Made by a program: the position numbers and the translations under genes
Shown here: in pieces, positions 6,459 through 6,600 of the stretch
Layout of the letters: the number at the start of each line of letters is the position of its first letter
Position numbering within the stretch: the first letter of the stretch is position 1
The notes under the pieces: model-generated
Database searches by the model: none
The model's input: only the letters and a program-made list of their open reading frames with translations
Told to the model about the DNA's origin: nothing
NCBI GenBank assembly: GCA_937937835.1
Contig: CALDBJ010000086.1
Location: 1-6,600, forward strand
Origin: an uncultured Collinsella sp.
GTDB taxonomy: Bacteria > Actinomycetota > Coriobacteriia > Coriobacteriales > Coriobacteriaceae
Length of the DNA: 6,600 nt
Direction: 5' to 3'

Positions 6459-6488
6459 GGGACATGGAATAGGTCACAGGCCGATAAT
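6459..6488 (+). promoter_or_regulatory. weak candidate promoter for a unit beyond the right edge
   Basis: GGGACA (6459-6464; last four bases match the -35 consensus) and GATAAT (6483-6488; five of six to -10) are separated by 18 bases. Transcription would begin near 6495 and produce a leader of more than 100 bases running off the window. No gene is visible in 6430-6600 to confirm it. Confidence 0.25.
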
Positions 6489-6560
6489 TTTCGCAGCAGA
6501 GCGACTCCAACCATGTATCCTTAGTCCCGAGGGGCGGGGCATAAGGTCGATCGCGAGTTC

Positions 6561-6598
6561 CGCACGAGCCGGAGAGCACTTAATGTGCTCTCCGTGCG
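6561..6598. other. stable hairpin at the right edge, function unknown
   Basis: GGAGAGCAC (6571-6579) pairs perfectly with GTGCTCTCC (6585-6593) around the loop TTAAT. CGCAC (6561-6565) also pairs with GTGCG (6594-6598) across a five-base bulge on the left. No T-tract is visible on either side within the window, so it cannot be called a terminator. It could be part of a leader RNA, a terminator whose tail lies outside, or a palindromic repeat. Confidence 0.5.
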
Positions 6599-6600
6599 AG

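Noticed and set aside
6447..6524. 25-codon plus-strand ORF preceded by AAAGG
   Set aside because: It is very short and rich in Arg/Ser/Thr. It overlaps the candidate promoter, and nothing supports translation beyond a fair Shine-Dalgarno.
6232..6579. Minus-strand open frame of 115 codons overlapping the metK 3' end
   Set aside because: It runs through the metK terminator and antisense to metK; no domain or good start is visible.

Overview
The window is a compact stretch of bacterial housekeeping genes. It has high GC, strong G/C preference at third codon positions, purine-rich Shine-Dalgarno sites and simple intrinsic terminators. These features and the style of the proteins fit a high-GC Gram-positive bacterium. 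A coriobacterium such as Collinsella is my best guess, but that rests on recall and inference; no ribosomal marker is present.

Layout, left to right. Positions 1-247 lie downstream of def and contain no recognisable gene; a weak partial reading frame on the minus strand runs off the left edge. Positions 248-784 (minus) encode peptide deformylase (def). Positions 803-3229 (minus) encode the replication-restart helicase PriA, 18 bases upstream of def, so priA-def is very likely one transcription unit. A minus-strand intrinsic terminator at about 3261-3294 separates priA from the upstream gltX (3318-4793, minus; glutamyl-tRNA synthetase). Positions 4794-5076 are a divergent intergenic region. 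It carries candidate promoters for gltX (leftward) and metK (rightward) and, between them, a long near-perfect palindrome with 28-bp arms. metK (5077-6357, plus; S-adenosylmethionine synthetase) has a short leader with a GC hairpin and ends at a strong intrinsic terminator (6394-6429). Positions 6430-6600 hold a weak candidate promoter and a stable hairpin cut by the window edge, but no gene.

The genes act in separate core processes: N-terminal protein maturation (Def), restart of stalled replication forks (PriA), charging of tRNA-Glu (GltX) and methyl-donor supply (MetK). In three genes the sequence favours a start downstream of the longest frame: the second in-frame ATG for def, and internal ATGs for priA and gltX supported by RBS, terminator or promoter positions.

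I see no new multi-gene system. The observations most worth following are the palindromic element between the divergent promoters, a consensus-like sliding-clamp-binding peptide (QLSLF) at the PriA N-terminus, and the gltX terminator placed just upstream of priA.
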